Shown: positions 1 to 6,440 of the stretch, piece by piece | How positions within the stretch are numbered: the first letter of the stretch is position 1 | How the letters are laid out: every line of letters begins with the position of its first letter | Assembly (NCBI GenBank): GCA_035540935.1 | Contig: DATLFS010000049.1 | Location: forward strand, 1 to 15,579 | DNA from: DATLFS01 sp035540935 | GTDB lineage: Bacteria; Actinomycetota; CADDZG01; WHSQ01 | DNA length: 15,579 nucleotides | Reading direction: 5' to 3' | Translations under genes and position numbers: made by a program | Notes under the pieces: generated by a model | The model's input: only the letters and a program-made list of their open reading frames with translations | Databases searched by the model: none | Told to the model about the DNA's origin: nothing

Positions 1-263
1 GACATCCAGAGGCCCTCTTTTGCTCCGCCGCTTCGGGAGAGGGCATCGGCGACCTGCTCGGGAGGCTCGACGACGAGCTCGCTCGGATGAAGGTGGAGGT
101 CGAGGTCGAGATCCCGTTCGACCGGGGCGAGCTGGTTGCCCGGATCCACGACGAGGGCGACGTCCTGAAGGAGAGCTTCAGCGAGCGGGGAACCCATCTG
201 GTGGCGCGGGTCCGGCGCAACATGGCCGCCGACCTCGGCCCGTTCGTCCGCCGCGGCGCCTGA
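1..263 (+). CDS. hflX: GTPase HflX, C-terminal 86 residues (5' end outside window)
   Basis: The reading frame is open from the window edge (first full codon at base 3) and stops with TGA at 261-263. The start of the fragment reads ALFCSAASGEGIGDLLGRL, which matches the G5 (SA) region at the end of a Ras-like GTPase domain. It is followed by the HflX-type tail: VEIPFDRGELVARIHDEG, then a segment around VLKESFSERGTHLVARV. HflX binds the ribosomal 50S subunit and splits stalled or hibernating 70S ribosomes, particularly after heat or antibiotic stress. In many actinobacteria hflX lies close to lexA, which fits this position. The G1-G4 motifs and N-terminal domain are outside the window, so integrity cannot be judged. 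Identification rests on the tail alone; another TRAFAC-class GTPase is possible but less likely. Confidence 0.85.
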   Translation, partial: HPEALFCSAASGEGIGDLLGRLDDELARMKVEVEVEIPFDRGELVARIHDEGDVLKESFSERGTHLVARVRRNMAADLGPFVRRGA

Positions 264-345
264 TCGAGTCGAAGAAGGATTCAATCCGGTGCGAACTCGC
301 GCCGTTAGATGGTGGAGGAGTGCTTCGGGTGAAGGGGAGGGGCAG

Positions 346-2028
346 GTGAGACATCGCAGGTGGGCCGCGGCGGCGCTTGTGGCGCTGCTGGTCGCCGGCG
401 CGGCTCCGCTCGCCGCGAGCCCTCGGGCGCGGACGATCCGCATCCCCCGCACGCTCGCCGCCGCCGTGGAGAACGCTCCCCGTGCCGTCTCCCTGCGGTT
501 CCCCGCCACGCATGTCGTCTTCGAGTGGAGCGGCCCCCGCCGCAGCGCCCTCGACTACCGCACGATCGGCCCGGACGGCGTTCGTTCCGCGTGGACCGAG
601 GCCGGGATCGACGACTTCGACGCGGAGACCCGGCGTCATGTAACCGGCGTGCTCGCGATCCGGCGCGCCGTAGGGCTCGAGTGGCGCAACACGGGTGGCC
701 CGGTCGAGGACGTCCGCATCGACTACATGAACACCCTCGACGGTCCCGCGGTCGAGCGGCGCGTTCCGCTTACGGCTCGGGCGGGTGCGACTCCAGCGGT
801 CGTCTCACGGGCGGAGTGGGGCGCGGATGAGTCGATCACGCGCAAGTCCGGCTCGTGCGCGCGGGAGTTCGCGCCGGTGCAGCAGTTGTTCGTTCACCAC
901 ACCGCCGGCAGCAACTCGGCGACACAGGACTCGGCCGCAACGATGCGGGCGATCCTCCACTACCACGTGAAGACGAACGGCTGGTGCGACATCGGATACA
1001 ACTTCGTGATCGGGCGCGACGGTCGCATCTACGAAGGCCGCTGGTCGCGAACGCACGCACCGGGTGAGACGCCCACCGGTGAAGACGACCTGGGTCGTGG
1101 CGTGGTGGGTGCACACGTCGCCGGCTACAACACCGGGAGCGTCGGCGTGTCCCTGATGGGCAACTTCGAGACACAGGCGTTGCCGGCGACGATGCGGAGC
1201 GCGCTAGTCGATTTCCTCGCCTGGAAGGCCGAGCGGCACGGCCTCGACCCCACCGGCAAACACACCTTCCGCAACGGCACCTCATCCCGCGAGCTCCACT
1301 ACATCGCAGGTCACCGCGACGCCGGCTCCACCGCGTGTCCCGGCGCGTACGTCTACGCGGACCTTCCGAAGATCCGGCGCGACGTCAAGGCGCGCATGAC
1401 TAACCGCACCTCGGTGACGATCTCGCTCCGCAGCGACAGATCCCGCATCGACTACGGCGGCAGCGTCACCCTCTCCGGCTTGCTGACGGACGCGAGCGGT
1501 CTGCCGCTGCCGGGGCGCGAACTCGCCGTCTACCGGCGCGGAGCGGACGCGTGGAAGGTGAAGAAGCGGCTCACTACGGGCGCCGACGGCTCCTTCTCGC
1601 TGACCGTCCGGCCGACCGCGGAGGTGAGTTACAGGGCAGACTTCGCCGGCGACGAGGCCTTGCGCCCCGGGAAGAGCGCCGTGCGGACGATCGCGGTTCG
1701 CCACGTCGTCGCGGCGTTCGTCGAGGGCGGCCGTAGCGGCGACGGCGCCTATACGCGGTTCCCGCCGGATACGACGTCCGTCGTTCTCTACGGATGGGGC
1801 CTGCCGAAGCACCAGGCCGAGATCAGGATCCGTCTGTTCCGCGTGTTCACCGACGGCACACAGCGCCGGGTCCGCATCGACGGCACACCCCTACTCTCGG
1901 GTGAGTGGCAGCTCGCCGTTCCGGTTCGAACACCGGGCCGATACAAGGCGGTCGCCCGGTTCAATGCAGACGACCGGCACCTGCTCGGGAAGAGCGACCC
2001 GGTTCGGTTCCGCGTGCGGAGAGGCTAG
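346..2028 (+). CDS. Secreted N-acetylmuramoyl-L-alanine amidase / PGRP-domain protein
   Basis: A predicted exported cell-wall amidase of 560 residues. A basic N-terminus (RHRRW) and a hydrophobic stretch ending near ASPRA form a signal peptide of about 26 residues. The amidase_2/PGRP domain spans roughly residues 153-350: VVSRAEWGADESI opens it, then FVHHTAGSN (His184/185), DIGYNFVIGRDGRIYEGRW (Tyr218), VGAHVAGYNTGSVGVSLMG, and HYIAGHRDAGSTACPG (His323, Cys331). The His, His and Cys match the zinc ligands of T7-lysozyme-type amidases and the Tyr matches the catalytic tyrosine, so it is probably an active hydrolase cleaving the MurNAc-L-Ala bond. The rest (about 355-560) is beta-rich with Ig-like repeats, perhaps for wall binding. 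I prefer the GTG at 346, which has GGAGGGG just upstream and leaves a clean signal peptide; the GTG at 289 adds 19 residues ahead of it. It lies 82 bp downstream of hflX and is convergent with lexA. Confidence 0.9.
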   Translation: MRHRRWAAAALVALLVAGAAPLAASPRARTIRIPRTLAAAVENAPRAVSLRFPATHVVFEWSGPRRSALDYRTIGPDGVRSAWTEAGIDDFDAETRRHVTGVLAIRRAVGLEWRNTGGPVEDVRIDYMNTLDGPAVERRVPLTARAGATPAVVSRAEWGADESITRKSGSCAREFAPVQQLFVHHTAGSNSATQDSAATMRAILHYHVKTNGWCDIGYNFVIGRDGRIYEGRWSRTHAPGETPTGEDDLGRGVVGAHVAGYNTGSVGVSLMGNFETQALPATMRSALVDFLAWKAERHGLDPTGKHTFRNGTSSRELHYIAGHRDAGSTACPGAYVYADLPKIRRDVKARMTNRTSVTISLRSDRSRIDYGGSVTLSGLLTDASGLPLPGRELAVYRRGADAWKVKKRLTTGADGSFSLTVRPTAEVSYRADFAGDEALRPGKSAVRTIAVRHVVAAFVEGGRSGDGAYTRFPPDTTSVVLYGWGLPKHQAEIRIRLFRVFTDGTQRRVRIDGTPLLSGEWQLAVPVRTPGRYKAVARFNADDRHLLGKSDPVRFRVRRG

Positions 2029-2036
2029 CCGGCTAG
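2025..2036. repeat. 12-bp perfect palindrome containing both stop codons of the convergent amidase and lexA genes
   Basis: CTAGCCGGCTAG is its own reverse complement. The plus-strand TAG at 2026-2028 ends the amidase gene and the minus-strand TAG at 2035-2033 ends lexA. Only 4 bp separate the two genes and there is no T-tract on either side, so there is no classical intrinsic terminator between them. Confidence 0.85.
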
Positions 2037-2674
2037 ACCCGTCTGAAAACGGCGACCACCTTGCCCAGCACCTCCGTCCCGGGCGGCGCCTCGAACGGCT
2101 CGAGTCGTTCGTTCGCCGGTTCGAGCACGACGGCGCCACCGCGATGGCGGATGCGCTTCACGGTCGCCTCGGGCACGACATCGAACTCGCTGGGGATCAA
2201 CGCCGCCACGATCTCGCCGGAATGGGCGGTGGGCTGCTGACGGACGATGACGTAGTCGCCGTCGTGGATCCCCGCGTCGATCATCGAGTCGCCCTGCACC
2301 TGCAGCATGAAGACGTTGCCGTCGCCCACGAAATCGGCCGGGAGCGGGTAGACGTCCTCGACGTTCTCCTCCGCGAGGATGGGCGCGCCGGCGGCGATCC
2401 TGCCGAGCAAAGGAACGGATCGGGCGCTCGCCCGCTCCCGCGGCAGGTCGGTGTCGCGGTCGTAGAGGAGCTCGATCGCCCGCGGCTTGCTCGGGTCGAC
2501 CTTGAGGAAGCCCTTCCGCACCAGGGCCTGGATATGCGAGTGCGCGGTGGAGGAGGACTGCAGCCCAAGCGCCTCACAGATCTCGCGCACCGACGGCGGA
2601 TAGCCCCGCCCGGCCACGGTATCGGCGATGAACTCCAGCGTCTGGCGCTGACGGTCCGTCAGACCCTCGACCAT
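2033..2674 (-). CDS. lexA: LexA, SOS-response transcriptional repressor
   Basis: LexA binds SOS boxes as a dimer and self-cleaves when RecA-ssDNA filaments signal DNA damage. The protein is 213 residues, normal for the family. The N-terminal winged HTH (about 1-70) starts LTDRQRQTLEFI and includes GYPPSVREICEALGL and the wing segment GFLKVDPSKPRAIEL. The cleavage site is Ala95-Gly96 in GRIAAGAPI. The Ser-Lys dyad is Ser130 in QVQGDSMID and Lys173 in EATVKRI. The ATG at 2672-2674 is preferred because AGGAGG lies just upstream in the minus-strand sense; a longer in-frame start at 2746 would run through the promoter and an SOS box. It is autoregulated by the boxes at 2710-2723 and 2756-2769 and is divergent from the LysM gene. 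Confidence 0.97.
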   Translation of the reverse strand: MVEGLTDRQRQTLEFIADTVAGRGYPPSVREICEALGLQSSSTAHSHIQALVRKGFLKVDPSKPRAIELLYDRDTDLPRERASARSVPLLGRIAAGAPILAEENVEDVYPLPADFVGDGNVFMLQVQGDSMIDAGIHDGDYVIVRQQPTAHSGEIVAALIPSEFDVVPEATVKRIRHRGGAVVLEPANERLEPFEAPPGTEVLGKVVAVFRRV

Positions 2675-2709
2675 TTCGCTCCTCCTGTCCGCGGTGCGTC
2701 GCCCACGGG

Positions 2710-2723
2710 CGAACGCATGTTCG
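2710..2723. promoter_or_regulatory. LexA-binding SOS box 1 (lexA transcription start side)
   Basis: CGAACGCATGTTCG is a perfect match to the Gram-positive/actinobacterial SOS consensus CGAAC-N4-GTTCG. It starts 4 bp downstream of the proposed lexA -10 element (minus strand), so it would cover the transcription start and give autorepression. Confidence 0.93.
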
Positions 2724-2727
2724 GGAC

Positions 2728-2756
2728 AGGCTAGCGCTCCCGGCACGCGGAATCAA
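2728..2756 (-). promoter_or_regulatory. lexA promoter
   Basis: On the minus strand a -35 TTGATT (2756-2751) and a -10 TAGCCT (2733-2728) are separated by exactly 17 bp. The predicted start near 2721 lies inside SOS box 1, and SOS box 2 touches the -35 from the upstream side. Confidence 0.65.
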
Positions 2757-2769
2757 GAACACGCGTTCG
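2756..2769. promoter_or_regulatory. LexA-binding SOS box 2 (one mismatch)
   Basis: AGAACACGCGTTCG differs from CGAAC-N4-GTTCG only at the first base. It adjoins the -35 of the lexA promoter. With one half-site imperfect it is probably a weaker LexA site than the other three. Confidence 0.75.
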
Positions 2770-2783
2770 ATGGTCGTCGGGTG

Positions 2784-2812
2784 TTGCCCCCGAACGTCTG
2801 TTCGGCTACGAT
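2784..2812 (+). promoter_or_regulatory. Promoter of the SOS-induced LysM gene
   Basis: A -35 TTGCCC (2784-2789), a 17-bp spacer and a -10 TACGAT (2807-2812). SOS box 3 lies inside the spacer and SOS box 4 begins 2 bp after the -10, so bound LexA would block polymerase twice. The predicted start near 2819 gives an untranslated leader of about 98 nt. Confidence 0.65.
2791..2804. promoter_or_regulatory. LexA-binding SOS box 3
   Basis: CGAACGTCTGTTCG matches CGAAC-N4-GTTCG perfectly. It lies between the -35 and -10 of the plus-strand promoter serving the LysM gene. Confidence 0.92.
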
Positions 2813-2814
2813 GG

Positions 2815-2828
2815 CGAACATACGTTCG
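2815..2828. promoter_or_regulatory. LexA-binding SOS box 4
   Basis: CGAACATACGTTCG matches CGAAC-N4-GTTCG perfectly and is also a near-perfect palindrome. It covers the predicted transcription start of the LysM gene. Boxes 3 and 4 are 24 bp apart start to start. Confidence 0.93.
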
Positions 2829-2916
2829 ATAGGTCGCCATCGCGATTCTTGTCGCAGGCGGTGGCTACGGTCGGGGCAGGCGTGGCGGCAGCTGAGGAGC
2901 GGGTGAAGGAGGCAAG

Positions 2917-3273
2917 GTGGCGCTCAGGATCGAGGATCTGGAGACGCGTGGCGCGACGGTCGTGGCGTTCCCCACGGGGCGGGTGAGGTCGCGGGTGAGA
3001 TACGAGCGCATGATCGCCCGGCGCCGGCGCGCCGGCGCCGTCTCCCTCGCGCTCGCCGTCGGTCTCGCCGCGTTCCTCACGGGCGGCACCTCGGTGGCGA
3101 GCCGGGAGGGCGCTCCGAAGGCCATCGTCCTGCAGCCGGGAGACACGGTCTGGGGCGTGGCAGAGCGGTACGCGCCGCCGGGGATGGATCCCCGCGCCTA
3201 CGTCGACCGAGTGCTCGAGCTGAATGGGCTGGAGGCGCCCCCGGCGGCAGGGCTCAGGCTGCGCCTCCCGTAG
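2917..3273 (+). CDS. SOS-induced membrane LysM protein, probable division inhibitor (ChiZ/DivS/YneA-like)
   Basis: A 118-residue protein with a basic cytoplasmic head (about 1-38, ending IARRRRAG), one transmembrane segment (about 39-60) and an extracellular LysM domain (about 68-118; IVLQPGDTVWGVAERY, then DRVLELNGL). LysM binds peptidoglycan. The layout, and the position divergent from lexA behind perfect SOS boxes, match Rv2719c/ChiZ of mycobacteria, DivS of corynebacteria and YneA of Bacillus, which halt division during DNA damage. The role is inferred from architecture and context; sequence similarity among these inhibitors is low. No separate hydrolase domain is visible, so inhibition rather than wall cleavage is the likelier activity. 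The GTG start has AGGAGG at 2907-2912. A terminator follows at 3275-3300. Confidence 0.88.
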   Translation: MALRIEDLETRGATVVAFPTGRVRSRVRYERMIARRRRAGAVSLALAVGLAAFLTGGTSVASREGAPKAIVLQPGDTVWGVAERYAPPGMDPRAYVDRVLELNGLEAPPAAGLRLRLP

Positions 3274-3274
3274 C

Positions 3275-3300
3275 CGCGCTCGCGCGGAGCAAGCGTTTTT
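3275..3300 (+). terminator. Intrinsic terminator after the LysM gene
   Basis: The stem is CGC+GCTC (3275-3281) with GAGC (3287-3290) plus GCG (3293-3295), an AA bulge and a GCGCG loop. It is followed directly by TTTTT (3296-3300). An alternative stem CCGCG/CGCGG (3274-3278/3283-3287) overlaps. It begins 2 bp after the stop codon and separates the SOS unit from nrdJ. Confidence 0.7.
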
Positions 3301-3313
3301 CCTCTCTCGAAGG

Positions 3314-3342
3314 TTGACTCACACGGAACACAGGCGTAATTT
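3314..3342 (+). promoter_or_regulatory. nrdJ promoter
   Basis: A -35 TTGACT (3314-3319), a 17-bp spacer and a -10 TAATTT (3337-3342). The predicted start is near 3349, about 8 bp before the first NrdR box. The local sequence is clearly more AT-rich than its surroundings. Confidence 0.65.
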
Positions 3343-3356
3343 CCTCGTTGTAATTC

Positions 3357-3372
3357 ACACCACATCTTGTGG
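3357..3372. promoter_or_regulatory. NrdR box 1 upstream of nrdJ
   Basis: ACACCACATCTTGTGG agrees at 12 of 16 positions with the NrdR consensus ACACWATATATWGTGT as I recall it. Its inner part CCACAT-CT-TGTGG is nearly palindromic. It is the first of a correctly spaced pair. Confidence 0.75.
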
Positions 3373-3387
3373 TCGTCGGTCCCGGAG

Positions 3388-3403
3388 ACACCAGATGTCG
3401 TGG
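3388..3403. promoter_or_regulatory. NrdR box 2 upstream of nrdJ
   Basis: ACACCAGATGTCGTGG agrees at 11 of 16 positions with the same consensus. It starts 31 bp after box 1 with a 15-bp gap, which is three helical turns and the typical layout of tandem NrdR boxes. Both boxes lie downstream of the proposed -10, consistent with repression. Confidence 0.72.
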
Positions 3404-3465
3404 TCGTCGGGCAAGGAGCCTCCGGGAGGGGTGGGACAATAGGACGCATGAGGAGGGATCCGCGC

Positions 3466-6231
3466 GTGGCTGCTCCAGTCGGTGTCGATCAAGGTTCGGG
3501 GCTGCGCTTCCGCCGCTACTTCACCACCGAAGGCGTCCATCCCTACGACGAGATCGAGTGGGAGATCCGCGACGCGGTCATCCAGAACTTCCGGACCGGC
3601 GAGATCGCCTTCGAGCAGCGGGGCGTCGAGGTGCCGGCCTCGTGGAGCCAGAACGCCACCAACATCGCCGCGCAGAAGTACTTCCGCGGCTCGCCCGGGA
3701 CGCCCGAACGTGAGCATTCGGTGCGGCAGATGATCGACCGTGTGGTGAACCGCTACCACGAGGAGGGCCTCGAGCGCGGCTACTTCGCCGACGAGGAAGA
3801 AGCAGCGATCTTCCGCGACGAGCTGACGCACCTGCTTGTGAACCAGAAGGCTGCCTTCAACTCTCCCGTCTGGTTCAACGTCGGGTGGCGGCCGAAGGGT
3901 GAGGAGCAGTGCTCCGCCTGCTTCATCCTCGCCGTCGACGACGAGATGGACTCGATCCTCAACTGGTACGCGGAGGAGGGCCGGATCTTCAAGCACGGCT
4001 CCGGCGCGGGGATCAACCTCTCGACGATCCGCTCCTCCAAAGAGCGGCTGCGCTCCGGCGGCACTGCCTCCGGGCCCGTCTCGTTCATGCGGGGCGCGGA
4101 CGCCTCTGCCGGGACGATCAAGTCGGGTGGCGCCACGCGGCGCGCCGCGAAGATGGTGGTCCTCAACGTGAGCCACCCCGACATCCGTGACTTCATCTGG
4201 TGCAAGGCGCTCGAGGAGAACAAGGCGCGGGCGCTGCGGGACGCGGGGTTCGACATGGACCTCGACGGCCGCGACTCACACTCGATCCAGTACCAGAACG
4301 CCAACAACTCTGTCCGCGTCGACGACGGCTTCATGCGCGCCGTGGTCGAGGGTGACGATTACGAGCTGCGCGCCGTCACCAGCGGCGAGGCCCTCGAGCG
4401 CGTGAAGGCACGCGAGCTGATGCGCGAGATCGCCGAGGCGGCGTGGCAGTGCGCCGACCCGGGCATGCAGTACGACACGACGATCAACGACTGGCACACC
4501 TGCCCGAATTCGGCGCGGATCAACGCCAGCAACCCGTGCTCCGAGTACATGCACGTCGACAACAGCAGCTGCAACCTCGCGTCGCTCAACCTGCTGAAGT
4601 TCGTCGACGACGAGGGCAACTTCGACGTCGAGTCGTTCAAGCGGGCGGTCGAGGTCGTGTTCTTCGCCCAGGAGATCTCCGTCGGCTTTGCCTCGTACCC
4701 GACCGAGAAGATCGCGGAGAACTCGCACCGCTTCCGTCAGCTCGGTCAGGGCTATGCGAACCTGGGCGCCCTGCTCATGAGCCAGGGACTTCCCTACGAC
4801 TCGGACGAGGGACGTGCTTGGGCCGGCGCGATCACCGCGCTCATGACCGGTCACTGCTACGCGACCAGCGCCCGGATCGCGGCCCGCATCGGTGCCTTCG
4901 ATGCCTACCAGGAGAACGCCGAGCCCATGCTCCGGGTCATCGGCAAGCACCGGGCGGCGGCATACGACATCTCCGAGACCGATGCTCCGACGGCGCTGGT
5001 GAGCGCCGCCCGGGGTGCGTGGGACGAGGCGCTCGAGCTGGGGGAGACCCACGGCTACCGCAACGCGCAGGCCACGGTGCTCGCTCCCACCGGGACGATC
5101 GGTCTTCTGATGGACTGCGACACGACCGGGATCGAGCCCGACCTCGCCCTAAAGAAGACCAAGAAGCTCGTGGGCGGCGGGACGATGTCGATCGTCAACC
5201 AATCGGTCCCGCGCGCGCTGCGCAAGCTCGGATACACCGAGGACCAGGTCGCGGCGATCGTCGCTTACATCGACGAGCACTCGCACGTCGTCGGCGCGCC
5301 GCACCTGCGTGAGGAGCACCTGCCCGTGTTCGACACCGCGATGGGCGAGCGGTCGATCCACTACATGGGGCACATCAAGATGATGGCGGCGGCGCAGCCG
5401 TTCCTCTCCGGCGCCATCTCCAAGACGGTGAACCTGCCCGAACACGTGAGCGTCGAGGACGTCGAGCAGGTCTACATCGAGGGCTGGCGCCTTGGGCTCA
5501 AGGCGATCGCGATCTACCGCGACAACTGCAAGGCGGCGCAGCCGTTGTCGGTGACGAAGAAGAGCGACACGAAGGCCGACGCCCCGAAGGCCACCGACCT
5601 GCCCGAGCCCGTACGCCGGCGGCTCCCCAAGAAGCGCGTCTCCAAGACGATCAAGTTCAGGGTCGCCGACACCGAGGGCTACCTCACCGTCGGCGAGTTC
5701 CCCGACGGCTCGGTCGGCGAGATGTTCCTCAAGGTCGCGAAGCAGGGCTCGACCCTCGCCGGGATCATGGATGCGTTCGCCATCTCCATCTCGATGGGGC
5801 TGCAGTACGGCGTCCCGCTGTCGGCCTACGTGAAGCAGTTCGTGAACACCCGCTTCGAGCCCTCGGGCATGACCGACGACCCCGACTTCCGGATCGCCAC
5901 CTCGATCCTCGACTACGTCTTCCGCGTCCTGGCGCTCGACTACCTGCCGCCGGACGAGAGGCAGGCGCTCGGCATCCGCTCCGCGGGGGAGCGTCAGGAG
6001 GAGATCGAGGCGAAGCTCGAGGGCGCTGCCGGCGACCACGGCAATGGGAACGGGACCGGCAACGGCAACGGCAACGGCGATTCGGCTCCGACCGGCGTCG
6101 TGGTCCTCGGGCCTGTGGTCGACGCCACCCATGGCTCCCGTCCCTTCTGCGGGACGTGCGGCGTGCAGATGCAGGCAGCCGGATCGTGCTTCGCCTGCCC
6201 CTCGTGCGGGTCGACCAGTGGGTGCTCGTAA
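3466..6231 (+). CDS. nrdJ: Class II (adenosylcobalamin-dependent) ribonucleoside-diphosphate reductase NrdJ
   Basis: NrdJ reduces ribonucleotides to deoxyribonucleotides using adenosylcobalamin, without oxygen. At 921 residues it is the long form. Core motifs: NSPVWFNVG, EQCSACFILAVDDE (Cys149/Cys152), GSGAGINLSTIR (about 178), NNSVRVDDGFMRAV, the catalytic NPCSE (Asn356, Cys358, Glu360), and APTGTIGLLMDCDTTGIEPD (from 541). A Gly-Asn linker (about 859-872) joins a Cys-rich tail, FCGTCGVQMQ and CFACPSCG (Cys895, 898, 908, 911, 914, 920), which fits a shuttling or zinc-ribbon tail. I chose the GTG at 3466, preceded by AGGAGGGA at 3451-3458 with a 7-nt gap; the in-frame ATG at 3448 has only a poor site and would add 6 residues. 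Two NrdR boxes lie upstream. No cobalamin riboswitch is evident in the short leader. The downstream zinc-ribbon gene overlaps it by 14 nt. Confidence 0.95.
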   Translation: MAAPVGVDQGSGLRFRRYFTTEGVHPYDEIEWEIRDAVIQNFRTGEIAFEQRGVEVPASWSQNATNIAAQKYFRGSPGTPEREHSVRQMIDRVVNRYHEEGLERGYFADEEEAAIFRDELTHLLVNQKAAFNSPVWFNVGWRPKGEEQCSACFILAVDDEMDSILNWYAEEGRIFKHGSGAGINLSTIRSSKERLRSGGTASGPVSFMRGADASAGTIKSGGATRRAAKMVVLNVSHPDIRDFIWCKALEENKARALRDAGFDMDLDGRDSHSIQYQNANNSVRVDDGFMRAVVEGDDYELRAVTSGEALERVKARELMREIAEAAWQCADPGMQYDTTINDWHTCPNSARINASNPCSEYMHVDNSSCNLASLNLLKFVDDEGNFDVESFKRAVEVVFFAQEISVGFASYPTEKIAENSHRFRQLGQGYANLGALLMSQGLPYDSDEGRAWAGAITALMTGHCYATSARIAARIGAFDAYQENAEPMLRVIGKHRAAAYDISETDAPTALVSAARGAWDEALELGETHGYRNAQATVLAPTGTIGLLMDCDTTGIEPDLALKKTKKLVGGGTMSIVNQSVPRALRKLGYTEDQVAAIVAYIDEHSHVVGAPHLREEHLPVFDTAMGERSIHYMGHIKMMAAAQPFLSGAISKTVNLPEHVSVEDVEQVYIEGWRLGLKAIAIYRDNCKAAQPLSVTKKSDTKADAPKATDLPEPVRRRLPKKRVSKTIKFRVADTEGYLTVGEFPDGSVGEMFLKVAKQGSTLAGIMDAFAISISMGLQYGVPLSAYVKQFVNTRFEPSGMTDDPDFRIATSILDYVFRVLALDYLPPDERQALGIRSAGERQEEIEAKLEGAAGDHGNGNGTGNGNGNGDSAPTGVVVLGPVVDATHGSRPFCGTCGVQMQAAGSCFACPSCGSTSGCS
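6040..6078 (+). repeat. GGCAAC-type microsatellite encoding the Gly-Asn linker of NrdJ
   Basis: Degenerate hexamers, ending in three near-identical GGCAAC units, encode alternating Gly and Asn (GNGNGTGNGNGNG). It is an in-frame low-complexity linker and may vary in length by slippage. Confidence 0.75.
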
Positions 6232-6418
6232 CCCCAGGCGCAGGCTGAAGACGTGCTCCGCGTGCGGGGCCGGGTTGACGCCCGGCCTCGCCGCGTGCCC
6301 TCTGTGCGGTGCCGAAGAGGCCGCCGCCGCGCAGCCCGAGGAGCCGGACGACTACCAGGCGAAGGTCCGCGCCCTGCGGGAGGAGCTGCAGCGCCTGAGA
6401 CGCGACGGCGCCGCGTAG
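6218..6418 (+). CDS. Small zinc-ribbon protein overlapping the end of nrdJ
   Basis: A 66-residue protein starting at a GTG that lies inside the last codons of nrdJ (14-nt overlap, different frame), so translation is probably coupled. It begins VGARNPRRRLK. Two CxxC knuckles (TCSACGAGLTPG, then ACPLCGAEE; Cys-x2-Cys-x10-Cys-x2-Cys) form a treble-clef or rubredoxin-like zinc ribbon. The C-terminal half, after an Ala/Glu-rich stretch (AEEAAAAQPEEPDDY), is a short charged helix, KVRALREELQRLRRD, which could form a coiled coil. Function unknown. The only clue is its location: linkage to nrdJ, whose own tail is Cys-rich, hints at a role in reductase re-reduction or regulation, but this is speculation. 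No good ribosome binding site is visible. Confidence 0.68.
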   Translation: MGARNPRRRLKTCSACGAGLTPGLAACPLCGAEEAAAAQPEEPDDYQAKVRALREELQRLRRDGAA

Positions 6419-6440
6419 CCGCGACCCGTTCCGCCCCTTT

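Noticed and set aside
289..345. Longer GTG start for the amidase
   Set aside because: It adds 19 residues in front of a good signal peptide and lacks a ribosome binding site; the GTG at 346 has GGAGGGG.
2675..2746. Longer lexA reading frame starting at 2746
   Set aside because: It would translate through SOS box 1 and the -10 element; the ATG at 2674 has AGGAGG and matches the family N-terminus.
3301..3465. Cobalamin riboswitch upstream of the B12-dependent nrdJ
   Set aside because: The leader is short and shows no B12-box-like sequence; the NrdR boxes account for it.
3708..3723. SOS-like sequence CGAACGTGAGCATTCG inside nrdJ
   Set aside because: The spacing between half-sites is wrong and it lies within coding sequence.
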